Source: Oasisia sp. SBJ-2009 | Taxonomy: Eukaryota > Annelida > Polychaeta > Sabellida > Siboglinidae | NCBI GenBank assembly: GCA_964017155.1 | Contig: OZ024861.1 | Location: 34,132,693-34,196,692, forward strand | Length of the DNA: 64,000 nt | Reading direction: 5' to 3' | Shown here: positions 45,292 through 57,865 of the stretch, piece by piece | How positions within the stretch are numbered: position 1 is the first letter of the stretch | How the letters are laid out: every line of letters starts with the position of its first letter | The notes under the pieces: model-generated | Seen by the model: the letters and a program-made list of their open reading frames with translations, nothing else | Told to the model about the DNA's origin: nothing | The model's database searches: none | Position numbers and translations under genes: made by a program

Positions 45292-48007
45292 GTATGTACT
45301 GTTTTCAAAAGCACATCTTTATATGATCGATCTATGTGATATGATATGTCTAGTGATTTTACGTGATCAATCATACCAGCATGCGTACTGTTACCCATCG
45401 ACATTGACAGCACATTAATTGTTGTCTCCTAAACACAGAAAAAACGATAAGTGGGAACATTATTTATGAAACATTTGTAAACACTTCTGTACACCTCCTA
45501 ATAAAGAAACCTCGTTCTCTGTTCCTTTTATTTTGCGCCCTGTGCCTTTTTGAGCGCCCTGTCCTTTAGCCAGGCCTAATTATCAGTGCAATTACAAGTG
45601 TAGGCCAAACCTCTGAGACAACTCACAGGCGTCCCATTTACTTTCAACAATTGTATACAATTAATAATAATGAAATAATAATATTGTTTAATTATAATAT
45701 CATTAATATATTTCCCCTCAGAGGCGCATAATATTTGTAAAAAAAAACTTCAATATCTAAAATATATGTAATCAATTTAATTTACGCGTAAAGACGAAAA
45801 CGTTAAATGATAATAAATAATAATAAACCTAAGCTTATCAGCAATAAATGGATAAAGTGAAATAATAAATAAATAATTTAATATCTTAATAAGTTAATAA
45901 TAAAGTAAGATACTAAAGTAATTAGGAAAACTATAATTGCAGTTAAAATAAATTAATCATCATCATTGGGATGTCTAGTACATATGACTGCATTTCCCCT
46001 GGGCAACACCGAGTAATTTAGCTAGCTGTAATTGGTAATTTATTTTGATACTGCCACACAAGCTCCGTTTCATGAATATTAACAAAATGTATAACCACAC
46101 GATTGTGTAGAAGAAGAACAGTAGCAAGTATATGCAACCCAACAGAGGAAGGGTAAAGACTGGTAGTACCCTCTGTATAGCATGTACACGCAAAATGGCC
46201 TCAGTGAGAAAACAAAGATATGCGATTACAGCAGCGTTATTATTCTGATCAATATGCCCAATACCATAGAGACAGTACCTACAGAGACAGCATTGTAAAT
46301 TCAAATTAGGCAAAACACGTTTTCATTCATTATTACCAACTCTCTATAATTATAGTCCAATCAACTTCAGAGCCACTTGGCCCATTTGGTTGAGATATTG
46401 TTCTCCAAACTCCATATGAATTTTGAAAAAAACTCCTACCCACGAGCCATCCTTGCGGATCACACACACAATTTCAGCCCTAAGCCAAGCAGAACTGGTG
46501 GAAGTTTTGGGTTACCAACAAACACATAGAAACTGTTTTATAATATAGCAGTGTTTATGTACTTTACGTTCGCTGTCCATCACTGGCTCTCAGATTTCAG
46601 AAACCGTTGAAGATCTGTTGATATTGTATTTTTCGCATTTCGGTTTCCTTCATTTCCTATTAAACTTGAAGACATCTGTTATTAACAATTTCATAGCATA
46701 TTTACCCTCCATAGACAGAATTTTTGTGAACAATTCGTGAAATTCACACACCTCAGGCTCCCACCAACGTCTTTCCAACCTTACACCCCTCCATTTTTGC
46801 TTGAACCACTCACGGTTTGCCCCTGGTTACATCACCAAGCAAAATGACAAATGTATTAATACGCAGAAAATGCACAGACTAACAGCTTTAACAATGTGAC
46901 AGCTCTGATACCACACTGCACAAAAACGTACTTTCTACTCACCCCTCACCACATATGTGCTAATGGACATTCAGACAACCTGCATAATGCTGTTTCTATA
47001 GGGTACTCTTTGGTCGAGCACCTTATTGTGGTCTTACATCTCCTGTTAAACCGGACAGTTGCTGCCTCAATTTTGGGGGACAGCATGGCTAAGTTTGCTC
47101 TCCCCTAGCATTGATAGGGGTGGTATCAATAATCCTGTATATTCCTTTTAAACAGGAAGGTTACTGTCTGTATGTTTTAAGATATATCTTCATTTAAGCT
47201 ACCAATTGTATATGTAAGTTGTGTTTAATTTGATGTTCATGTAATATTCTTTAATATGAAGTTACTTTGGGGTCTACATGTTAAAGATTATATTGTCACC
47301 TGTAAGTGACAATTGACATAGACCACAAATTAATATTCTGGACAATTATAGAGTGAAACATGATACACTTTTTTATATCATTGTCAGCTGTTTTCACAGA
47401 TTAAGTATTATTTCTGGTCATGTCATATAAATAACCAGAGAATATACCAATTAGGTGATTATGATGAAGAGACTAGGCAGTGACTCTGATTCATAAAAAA
47501 ATATATTTCATTCATAATTCCCAAATCACTACATAATCCAGACCCCCCTTTTTTATTAACATGCATATTATAATGAGCAACGCCAGCAAATTCAAATGCA
47601 ACCGCATCAACCGATTACATGATCACTGTGTTTACCTGCTATGTGTGTCCAGAACATGTCAACAGCTGATTTTCACCCAACAGTCATTGAAATAATCAGT
47701 AAAGTGACATGTGACATGTGATTATATTATATACCAGCTACAATTTTTTGCTGAATGGCAGCATAACACTAATGAACGATAGGCAAAATGGAAGTTTCTC
47801 CAAATCGCCATACATTCAAGTAATTTCCCCACAGTTATATGCCTCTTCCTGTCTTGTTATTTTAATTGCCAATTACGTGGGACCATTCACTGCCTAGGTA
47901 TCCTAAAAACAAATTGTGTGTTGCCGGGGTGATTGCAGACGACAGGTTATACTCAACAGTGCAATAAATGTGTAACAATATAACTGTGTAACTGGTACTG
48001 TTTGCAG
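45292..48007 (+). other. Phase-2 intron E13 to E14
   Basis: 2.7-kb intron, the only phase-2 one placed. 45490-45960 is AT-rich with many AATAAT runs. 46550-47540 is an older intron repeat. 45975-46313 has a hydrophobic minus-strand frame that I do not trust. Nothing else was recognised. Confidence 0.75.
46550..47540 (+). repeat. Older intron repeat, copy 3
   Basis: Blocks TTTCAGAAACCGTTGAAGAT, TATCAATAATCCTGTATATT, TATCTTCATTTAAGCTACC, GTCACCTGTAAGTGACAATT and CCAATTAGGTGATTATGATG match copies 1, 2 and 4. Confidence 0.65.
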
Positions 48008-48126
48008 GGACTCGACATTAGAACACACATTTGATCGCCTCAAACCTGGACATACATATAATATCACAATTAAAGTGTTGGCAGGCACAACTAGCAGTGC
48101 AGAAACATCCAGAAATTTGGCTACAA
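48008..48126 (+). CDS. FN3 exon E14, second half of the split domain
   Basis: Acceptor CTGTTTGCAG, donor ACAA|GTAAGTG. 119 nt, phase 2 in and phase 1 out. Joined to E13 it reads RIDKDSTLEHTFDRLKPGHT, then YNITIKVLAGTTSSAE, completing a normal FN3 end. It is the last host exon I can find; the transcript must continue beyond the window or end in an exon I could not see. Confidence 0.8.
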
Positions 48127-49551
48127 GTAAGTGACAAACAGTAGTTTACATTCATTCGAGTAATGAAACGTAATGTCTTTAATTAAACAAACAAAATAGT
48201 ATATGCCAAATGAAAAAAAAATGAATGAGTTTGCTTTAAAAATATCAAGAACTGTATTTGGTAAAATAAATTAAACTACCAGATTCAGAGAATATCCATT
48301 GTATTGTATATGCTCCACTCAGTCAAGCCAGTTTTACATGAAGAAATGTGTGCTGTGGATATTCAGGATTGATTATGTGACTATGGCATGGATGGTAATT
48401 ATAAGCAGACATTATACATGTATTTAACTTATTAGTAATTGTGGTCTAGTAATATTTGGGACAACTTCCAGAATAGTTGGTTTGAAAGAAATGTTACCAT
48501 AAATCACAACTATCACTAATAGTTCTACCACCTTTCCCCATTAGTACATTGGGCCAAAAGTCAAATGAACTTACTGCATAACTCAGTGTGTGCCATCCAA
48601 TCTCGGAAACTGTTGAAGATCTTTTTCTCAAACTTCGCGTAGACATGACTATGCACAAGAAATGTCAATTTCATTGACACATCTTTAAGCCTCCTATGGT
48701 CCTTTAAGGGCCTAAAAATGTGTTCATATTTTAACTTCTCCTACTTTATTAAAAAATTGTTCTTTAGCTTTTCTTGCGATTTTGCATACAAGGTATTTGT
48801 ATTGTACACGTGAAATTGATAGTTCATTAATCTCGTCCCCAAAAAGCTAAATTTTTGTTTGCCTGTTTCTGCCTGGACTTTAAGTAAATATCCAATGCCG
48901 GCAATGGTGATCTGAATATTGTGGCAACTGTGTGAATAGTTGCGCTCGTAGGGGGCTGTATCAATAACCCTGTAGATCATTGTTACACTGGGCAATTGTT
49001 GCTTGTATATTGTAAGTTATATCTTCATTTAAACTACCGAGTTTATATGTAGCCTCATATGCTGATTTCTTCCGCCGGCTCTATTATCGTCCAATCCACG
49101 TGCATAAACAGTTCAAAATCCTTCATGATAGACTTGTCATGTGCAGCAGCTTACTGCGCAGTGTAATCTGGAGTATGAGAACAAATATGACATATTATGA
49201 ATTCAATTTTCAATAAAAATGTAACGTCATTCCAACAGAGAAACTCTGAAAATGTCCCGCCATTTGCATGATGACTTCATTTATGTGATCCCGTGGGTAT
49301 TTAGCACCATTTCCCATTAGATTTTTGAAGCTATGATATTGACAATTTGTGACATTAATTAACCTCCATTTCCAAATGTCATTTCGTTTTCGTGTGTTTT
49401 CGTTCAAAATGGACGGCAGTGACAACGTTTGTAAACATTCTTTTGTTTTCATATAATTTAGAAATTAGAATACGTTTTCGGTCTCCTGTAAAACGAGTAA
49501 AGCAGTCACATAATGACTTGTCATTCTATGGGAACTGCTTGTAGAGTATCA
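48127..49551 (+). other. Sequence after E14, probable intron
   Basis: AT-rich, with older intron repeat copy 4 at 48570-49060 (AATCTCGGAAACTGTTGAAG, TCAATAACCCTGTAGATC, TATCTTCATTTAAACTACCG). No exon with usable splice sites and FN3 sequence was seen. Confidence 0.65.
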
Positions 49552-49559
49552 CCGTACAG

Positions 49560-50868
49560 CAGAGCCGTAATGTAACGAAGTACTTTTACTTCGTTACTTT
49601 ACTTAAGTAGAAAACTTTACTTTTCTTGAGTAACGAAGTACATTTTTGGGGAAGTACTTTTACTTGTAACGAAGTACAAATGTGAGTACTTTTTCTAAAT
49701 GTAACGAAGTACTTTTTCTTTATTAAATTTGCAAAGCTCTTAAAAAGTTCCGCGAATGATCTGTGTCAGAAGCACGTGCGGCACTGTTTGCCGTCAGCGT
49801 AGATTTATTTTAAAATGTCACAGGAAACAACAAATAGAAATAACAGATAAGCAGAGACAGACGTGTTAAATGTCCCGGACTGGCCGGATTTCTTTTTTGT
49901 TACGTGATGAATCCAGTGAGATAATTGCAATCTTGGGTCTGGTGCTGAGCCTGAATTAGGTGTCAGCAGGACCACAACCGGCTGTGCCGGTTGCCCCAAC
50001 TGGGCCGCTCGGACAACAATGGCCAATAATTATTTAACTCCTTGTTTTGACCAGACAAGTAAAAACAGCTGCCTTACTATCTTCTTGTGTCTTGCCTGTT
50101 GTTGACACAGTTTGTTAACTTTACATGATCCTTGTGAATGGTACATGCTAGTTGTATAACGAGAGTTCCCCATTATCGCCCACCGCAAACCTGCCGATCT
50201 TTATCATCTGTAGGCCTATATATCTGTAATATAGATCACTGTGTATAACTTAGTGAAATAAGTTTCTATACATATTTACATTAGTCTTTTGAAATAAATG
50301 TTGCAATTACACATGAAGGCATAATTATTATGAAAGGAATGTTGTAACCACATGGTCTAGACCTTCGTCAAATATCTATCACAAATGAAAAAATTCTTCA
50401 CACGTCCAAGATGACAACAATGTTAACAACCCTATAATAACGTGTATATCTTCTACTTATGAATACGATGGTTGTTGTAGCCGGGTTAGTAATCAAACAT
50501 GATGTAGGCTATTTACAGCCTGTGTGTAGCGCTGTTTGCACTGTGATACTTATATTTCACACTGTTAAAACATTTATCTATTATGCAGCGAATAAAATAT
50601 TACTAAAGAAAATTATATCAGCCTGGTATATATGCTAAATGATATTGTGAATATTTTGTTTTATTCACAATAGTTGGCTGCATCGGTCATTTTAGATAAT
50701 TACAGGAGAAAAGTACTTTTGTGTTTACTTCAAGTACAAGTTTTTACTTTTTACTTGTACTTCAAGTACATTTTTCTAGAAGTACTTTTACTTTTACTTG
50801 AGTAGCTTTTTCTAGAGTTACTTTTACTTTTACTCAAGTACACAATAAATGTACTTGTTACAGCTCTG
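49560..50868. mobile_element. hAT-like MITE with perfect 8-bp target duplication
   Basis: 1309 bp, flanked on both sides by CCGTACAG (49552-49559 and 50869-50876). The ends are inverted: CAGAGCCGTAATGTAACGAA at the left and CAGAGCTGTAACAAGTAC when the right end is read inward. Both ends carry arrays of AAGTACTTTTACTT and GAGTAA-type motifs over 150-180 bp. The 8-bp duplication and the CAG start are typical of hAT elements. No transposase frame is present, so it is non-autonomous. Confidence 0.88.
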
Positions 50869-50876
50869 CCGTACAG

Positions 50877-51904
50877 GTAAGTATAACTTTAACAATTACC
50901 ATTATAACGGAACAAATCGTATGCGGATATGTCATGTACGTGTAATCTTAATGAGGATGTTTAATATAGGTATACGCTCGGTATCGCTGAAAGGGATTCT
51001 TTATAGAAAATAAAATTGTTTAATGGGCATTTTTTTTATTCTGCTTGGCCTCGGTATGTTGCGCTGCAACAGCCACATGCATTACTTTCCAATCATCACC
51101 ATTTGTGAGGAAACGCAGTTCTCTTTTAACTTAGCTGACACATCATACACCCAATAACGAAGGGACGTTTCACGTGTCAGTTTAGCCTCGCATAACCGAC
51201 TGTCGGTTGGCTACGGAACTACGCCGAGAAGACAGTCTGGCCACATTTGCCGGCTATTGTTTGGTATCCGCGTGATCTATACAATGCTGCCACCTCACGG
51301 ACACTGCCGTAATATTTTTTTTATAAACAACTGCAAATTTGTATTTCTATTTATGCTGTGTTAATATACGTTTAATTCTGAATCGTTTTTATAATACAGC
51401 ATTATTTGACAAAAGGGTATCCTTATTAAATGTGTATGCTATCCGTGTGGGGCTAGACAATGCTGCCACCTCACGGATACTGGTTAATCCTGCCGTAATT
51501 CTTATTTTATAAACAACTGTAAATTTGAATTTTTACTTACTTTTGTGTTGATATAAGTTCAATGTTGAATACTTTTCATATGATATTATTATCTTGTAAA
51601 AGTATATCGTTATTTTAATTTTAATTTCATAGTTGGCCTGAGAGCCAATCAGCGTCTCTACCCTAATCTGGGGTAAGGCTACCCCGATGTAGAAACTTAT
51701 TCCCCAGGCGCAATTGAGGGGCTTAAAAGTGCTGCCACCTCACGGAGTCTGGGTAACCGAGGCTAGTGTCAGTTAGACCTGGCCAGCCAACGCGCAGACT
51801 GAGCTATTTCAGTACTGAGAACTTGATGGTGTCTAAAAACGGCATAGTTTGGTCTAGCTCTAAATATCATTGTTTTGAGAAAGGCAAATGTTAAAGGCAC
51901 CGGG
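50877..51904. other. Non-coding stretch with repeated TGCTGCCACCTCACGGA
   Basis: TGCTGCCACCTCACGGA occurs at about 51284, 51459 and 51730. The first two are parts of a ~175-bp direct repeat that continues through CCGTAATNNTTTTTTATAAA-type sequence and AACAACTG(C/T)AAATTTG. A GGTATACGCTCGGTATCG motif at about 50969 recurs at 60.2-60.5 kb. No coding region was recognised. Confidence 0.7.
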
Positions 51905-53190
51905 TGTGCCATTATACCTGGCAGGCCAACGAAACTCAAAACCTTCATATCCCCATCTTCAGCTCTGTTGTCGTTGTCAATCGACGTGATGATATGAAAT
52001 CTTTCGAATTCATGGATGTTGATGTTTCATCATCTGGGAACTCCATGAAGCTTGTTATCATATACCGTCCACTTCCATCAAAAAAAGAACAAACATTCGT
52101 ACGCTGACTTTCCTGTTGAATTTACTGGTTTCATCGAACACTACGCATGATGACCACCCGTTTTACGATTGTCGGCGATTTCAAAATACACTGGGACGTG
52201 CCATCCGACAACAATGTGAAACGTTTCGCTGATCTGCTTGAGTCCCTCAATATCATCCAACATGTCCACGCTCCAACACACATTGACGGTCACACAATTT
52301 ATCTGATCCTCACTCCATCCGGAAATCACGGTATCACTTCGACAAAAACAACGTTGCTGCTCTCCGATCACCTTTGGGTGGAATGTCTCGTCGACATGGA
52401 GTAACCGGTCGTTCTGCGGAAAATAATCACGTACCGAAAGTATAAAGCCATTGACAAACCTGCGTTTTGTAGTAACATCGCCTCGTCTTTACCGACCGCT
52501 ATCTCATTCGGCAAACAAACAACAACTGAACTTACAAACCACTACAATGTGGTCTTGAGCAAACCTATCGAGAAGCATGCACCAATACAGACATGTCGCA
52601 TCGCCGATCGTCCACTGGTACCTTGGTATAATAAGAAGGTCATCAAAGCCATACAAATTAGACGACAATGTGAACGGAAGTGGCGTCACACATCACTTCA
52701 AGTACATCGTGAAATATATAAGACATAATACGCAGAGGTAAAGAGGACGATCATAACAGCGAAGTCTGACTACTATACCTCTGAGATAGAACAGTGCGGG
52801 TGTAACAATCAGCGACTGTATCGTCTATTAAACGGACTGCTGCAGCGAAGAAAGTCCCACTATCTGCCAGTTAACAACAACATCCACGAACTCGCATCAA
52901 GATTCTCAACCTTCTTCTCGGCGAAAATTTAGACGATTCGTGTGGCATTTCAATCCCATTCCACACTGACCTCGTCCTCGACCACAGACCACCATCCAGC
53001 AGCATGGGTCTCGCGATTTGAATTGTTTCCAAATGTGACGACATCAGACATCCACAGTTTACTCATCAAGTCACCTACAACATCCTGCGTGCGTGACCCC
53101 TTACCTACATGGCTGCTAAAATACGTGAGTGATAACGTTGTACCATTCCTAACTAAACTCATTAATTTGTCCATAGCATCTGATGTTGTT
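51905..53190 (+). pseudogene. Non-LTR retrotransposon relic, endonuclease to start of RT
   Basis: Plus-strand coding in broken frames: SFEFMDVDVSSSGNSMKL, VIIYRPLPS, IVGDFKIHWDVPSDNNVK (the GDFN block, Asn replaced by Lys), HAPTHIDGHTIYLI, TLLLSDHLWVECLV, VPWYNKKVIKA, AKSDYYTSEIEQCG and NNQRLYRLLNGLLQRRKSH. It ends in LPTWLLKYVSDNVVPFLTK at the start of the RT domain. There is a frameshift near 52110 and stops near 52402, 52726 and 52930. It is cut off at about 53190 by repeat sequence. The endonuclease plus linker resembles CR1/L2-type ORF2 but differs from the 3.6-8.0 kb element. Confidence 0.8.
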
Positions 53191-53303
53191 CCGTTGTCGC
53201 GGTCCAGAACGTCGATGCAGTCCAGAACGTCGAAGGTTAGCAGTTCATGTCAAAAGGTTAGCGGTTCATGTCAAAGGTTAGCGGTTCATGGCGAATGTTA
53301 GCG
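53191..53303 (+). repeat. Short tandem repeats next to the foldback arm
   Basis: Two or more copies of GTCCAGAACGTCGA and three copies of GGTTAGCGGTTCATG with TCAAA spacers. The first motif also lies inside the foldback arm (about 53324), so this looks like amplification at the element end. Confidence 0.7.
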
Positions 53304-56237
53304 CGACGGTATGCAACGTCGAGCGGTCCAGAACGTCGTGCCAGAATGTCGAGACTGAGTTCATGACCCCCGCGGCGACAGTGTTACATAATAAATAATT
53401 TCTGCGCGCTGCAGCGACGACCTACTTTTCGACACCCTGTGTTGCACACTACAGGCACGTTACATCCAATACATTCAGCTAATAGACAGTTACATATATC
53501 CTAAACTACCAGAGTTATATGTCACGAAGACGCGGGGATTTGTATTCAATGCTGCACGTACTATAGTATAGACTGCATTGAAACCATGGCTGTAACGAAG
53601 CCATAACATACACAACGCTCTGAGACAAGGACATTAAGAAAACACTGTTTATAAATAATTACAAGTAATGATGACTGTGAGGTTTTGTTATGTTTATTAA
53701 TAATAATTTCAAGAAAGGAAGCGCATCAACATAATCAGGTATAATGTAAAAGAATTTCAATTTATCAGAAATATGAATGAGGAGAAAATGGCATTGAACT
53801 AAGTCAACAAACCTGGGAAAGTGTGCTAAAAATCGATATATGACTCTTTTCTACACATATTTATGGATATATTTAACAAACACTGTCCAGTAACAAAAGT
53901 TCCCCCAAAAAACTTCGAAAATAAAAAACCTGGTTCACCAAAGGTTTAAAACGTGCTTGTGCAAAGAAAAATAAGTTATATAAAGCATTCATTTTAATGA
54001 GATCCGCAGAAGCAAAACAAAAATACAAAACATACACAGGATTAACATCTATATTAAGAATTACATAAAAAAAACTATTGTAGCTCGATGTTAGAAAAAA
54101 GCAAATGTTAAAGCGACCTGGAAAATACTAAATGAAGTAATTAACAAATGCAAAAATAAGCCAACATGTCCAGAATACTTTATAAAAAACAACAAGACAA
54201 TTTCAAAGAAAGAAGATATTGCTAATGAATTTAATAACTTCTTTACAAATGTTGGCCCCAACTTAGCAAAAAATATCCCCTTACCTAAAAACGATACAAC
54301 TATTTATGATTACTTAGAAGAAATCAGTAAACATGCTATGTTTCTAAGTCCTGTTGATGACTTAGAAATTATTTGAACTGTTCAAAATTGTAAAAATAAA
54401 AGATCAACTGATTTCAGTTACATTAGCATAAGCCTGCTTAAGAAAGTAATTTCTAACATAGTTAAGCCATTTGCTCATATATGTAATGTTTCATTTTAAA
54501 CTGGTGTTTTTCCAAACAAAATGAAAATAGCTAAAGTTATTCCGCTATATAAGTCTGGATAAAAAAAAAACGTTTTTACAAATTACAGGCCAATATCTTT
54601 ATTACCACAATTCTCAAAAATTCTGGAGAAACTATATAACAACAGATTGGACTTGTTCATTGATAAATGTAACATACTCAGTCCAAGTCAGTATGGGTTT
54701 AGATCTAGCATGTCAACAACTGAGGCTCTTTTAGATTTGGTAGAAGAAATTATTTCAACTTCATTAGAAAAAATTAATATACTGTTGGAGTATTTATTGA
54801 CCTAAGCAAGGCCTTTGACACTGTTGATCATGATATACTGTGTAAAAAATACTGCATTTCTATGGTTTGCGTGGTGTCGCACAGGAATAGATTTAGAGTT
54901 ATTTAGAAAATAGAAAGCAATTTGTCAGTTTTAATAACTGTCATTCAGAAATACTAAATGTATCGTGTGGTGTCCCCCAGGGTTCCATTTTGGGACCAAC
55001 ATTATTTATAATGTATGTTAATCACATATGTAATGTCTCACAAGTGTTCAAGTATATTTTATTTGCTGATGATACAAATCTATTATGTTGTGATAGAGAC
55101 TTAAATGAACTTGTTCGGGTGATAAATGGTGGATTAACAATTGCAGACATGTTTTTTTGTTAATAGATTGTCTCGTAATATATCAAAAAAAATTACACGA
55201 TTTTTGGTAATCACAGAATAACTGCAGATATTTATATTGTGCTGAAGTATGGGGTAACACATATGCCACAAATATACTTTGTTTAGTTTTATTACAGAAA
55301 AGGGTTATAAGATTAATTTGTGGTGCCAAAATACTTGATCACACAAACTTACTGTTTCACAATGTACATAATTTATTCTTAAAATACCAGATCTTGTCAA
55401 ACTAAAAACTGCTATAATTATGTTTAAGGCATATCATTATATATTACCAATGAATGTACAAATAGTGTTCAGAATACATGAATCACGATATTCATCCAGG
55501 CATAAATGTAAGTTCAAGCAAATCTATGCACTAACTTTAACAAATATGTGTGTTTCTGTTACTGGGGTTAAACTTTGGAACACCCTCGAAAAAGTGTTAT
55601 ACAGATAAGATAGACTGTTGAATAGTTATGTGTTAGCGTCTTAGACTATTTTGCCAACATAAATTTGAACTTGATTCATGTATTCTGAACAATTTGTGTT
55701 CATATTTCTGATAAATTGAAATTCTTTTACATTATACCTGATTATATTGATGCGCGTCCTTTCTTGAAATTATTATTAATAAACATAACAAAACCTCACA
55801 ATCATCATTATTTGTAATTATTTATAAACAGTGTTTTCTTAATGTCCTTGTCTCAGAGCGTTGTGTATGTTATGGCTTCGTTACAGCCATGGTTTTCAAT
55901 GCAGTCTATAGTACGTGCAGCATTAAATACAAATCCCCGCGTCTTCGTGACATATCACTCTGGCAGTTTAGGATATATGTAACTGTCTATTAGCTGAATG
56001 TATTGGATGTAACGTGCCTGTAGTGTGCAACACAGGGTGTCGAACAGTAGGTCGTCGCTGCAGCGCGCAGAAATGATTTATTATGTAACACTGTCGCCGC
56101 AAGCGTCATGAACTCAGACATTCAGGCACGGGGTCAAAGTTAACCGGCCACCTGAGGTCACCTGAGGTTACGCCAGTTCGGCGCGCATGCGCATACGTGC
56201 AACGACGTTCTGGACTGCTCGACGTTGCATACCGTCG
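53304..56237. mobile_element. Foldback-like structure: ~0.5-kb inverted arms around a retroelement relic
   Basis: The left arm 53304-53776 (473 bp) and right arm 55699-56237 (539 bp) are inverted copies. Both start CGACGGTATGCAACGTCGAG from the outside and end TTTATCAGAAATATGAA on the inside. The right arm has about 80 bp missing from the left arm. Between them lies a plus-strand retrotransposon relic (53800-55620). No target-site duplication was found. Either a long-TIR element took in the retrotransposon, or an inverted duplication formed around it. Confidence 0.8.
53800..55620 (+). pseudogene. CR1/L2-like retrotransposon relic inside the foldback arms
   Basis: Frame-broken relative of the ORF2 at 4742-7780: KPWFTKGLKRACAKKNKLYK, EFNNFFTNVGPNLAKN, NYRPISLLPQFSKILEKLY, YGFRSSMSTTEALLDLVEE, SKAFDTVDHDI-type motif A (frameshifted near 54780), VSCGVPQGSILGPTLFIM (motif B, intact Gln) and LFADDTNLL (motif C). 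The C-terminal part is shortened. The endonuclease is missing from the 5' end. It has many stops and shifts, so it is older than the 3.6-8.0 kb copy. Confidence 0.85.
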
Positions 56238-56372
56238 GAAAAATGAATGAACGGGGAAGGGAGAGGACGGCGGCTGGGCTGGGGACGGTCGGAAGGAGGT
56301 GGGCGGGGGAGGGGGTAGGGGGTCGGTTGTCGTTCCAGACCGTCACATCAGTCCTGTTGGTATAAAGGAATA

Positions 56373-56431
<59 letters not shown>

Positions 56432-57855
56432 AGTGGGTAAATGCGTCAAGGATGAAGCAGGACTGGGGTAATATGAATGGGAGTGGGACTACTACAGGGT
56501 AAATGCTTCGCAGCTAAAACACGTTTGAGACTCGAGTTAAAGTAAGGAGACAAGCCCCCCTCGCCCCCTACCCGTTATTCAGACACTGTCTAATAAATAC
56601 AACGGTTTGGTTTTGAATACACGAGCACCATAAACTCTTGAATCTTTACCAATAGTAAGAAATAAGGTAGCAAAATAATGTTATTGTGGCACAGATCGCT
56701 ACAGACTGCCCTTTTTAGACAATCATAGCAATGAGGACAGACCTAGCTAACAGCCAAGTTGATTTAGGTTCTTCCCTTAACACCAGTATCAGCATTCACC
56801 AGGCTGCCCTGTCTTGCTAGGCTGAGTGATGTTTGAAAAACTCCCAAGGAGACCTACTTAGTTTGGGATACCTGGCCTGGACAAAGGGCTTGCTTATCTG
56901 AACCAGACCTGTTCTAACCCATAAAGGCAATTAGCAGGGTGGTGGTGCCCAGTTTTACTGCCCAGTACCCACAGGTGCTAATCTGTGTAAATATTACTAA
57001 ACAAGGCATGAATGATCTCACATTGGCATTGCTGACTCTTAGCAGAAACTGTTCATTTCTTGATAACCATGTGCAATGTATTTATCATAACATTTGTTAC
57101 AAGACATTGGCTGTAATATATTAATAAGTATTTAATAACAAAAGTAAAACAACTCTTGAGGGGTTCTAATACAGATTTCCCTTAATGGATGAGTGTTGGC
57201 TGGTGTCTATTTAATGTATAATATATTAATGAGTAATGCAAATGTCTGGCAGGATATTCAATTACCCAATGGGGTAAGCTGTAAAACTACAACAGTGTAA
57301 AACAATTGAACATCCTACCTGGCTTGGGGTGCCACTTCCTTCCCTCAAGCAAATATTTATTATCACTTTGCACCACCACTGAGGCACTGACACAATAGCA
57401 GCCCTTAGCAGTTGCCATCTAGCAGGGCTGGTTAGAACAAGGCAAGGGGCATGGAAGCCAAGATCAAACGACATGTACGCTACAGCAAAAGAGGCCTGTT
57501 GTTGCTAATTGCAGCAGGGTCCAGAGGTCAGAGGTGACAACTGTTAGTGGATATTATTAGCTTATCTGGTATGTTCAGTGTTGTTATGGTGAATGACTAC
57601 AGTGACTTCCAACATAATTATTTCAGTCTGACTGAAACATTTTGTTTATTGAATTTCAAGTAATTAAATTGTTACAAATGACAAGGTGAATATAAAATAT
57701 AACTAGCCATATATTAATTTGGATACTCAATTTTAATCAATAAAATAACGAAATTGAGTTAATAAAATTAATTAAAAAAATTCAATAATGATTAGTTATT
57801 TGTTTATTATTCCATGTTATCTGTTCAATCTGTTATAGGCTGCAGGCTGACTTTT
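56238..57855. other. Non-coding stretch with AT microsatellite
   Basis: A G-rich segment at 56250-56330 (GGGGAAGGGAGAGGACGG), then (AT)n at 56374-56429, then ordinary AT-rich sequence with nothing recognised. Confidence 0.8.
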
Positions 57856-57865
57856 GAATGATAAA

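Noticed and set aside
45975..46313. 112-codon hydrophobic minus-strand frame
   Set aside because: It could pass for a membrane protein, but it lies in an intron, has no recognisable motif and its composition follows the AT-rich DNA.
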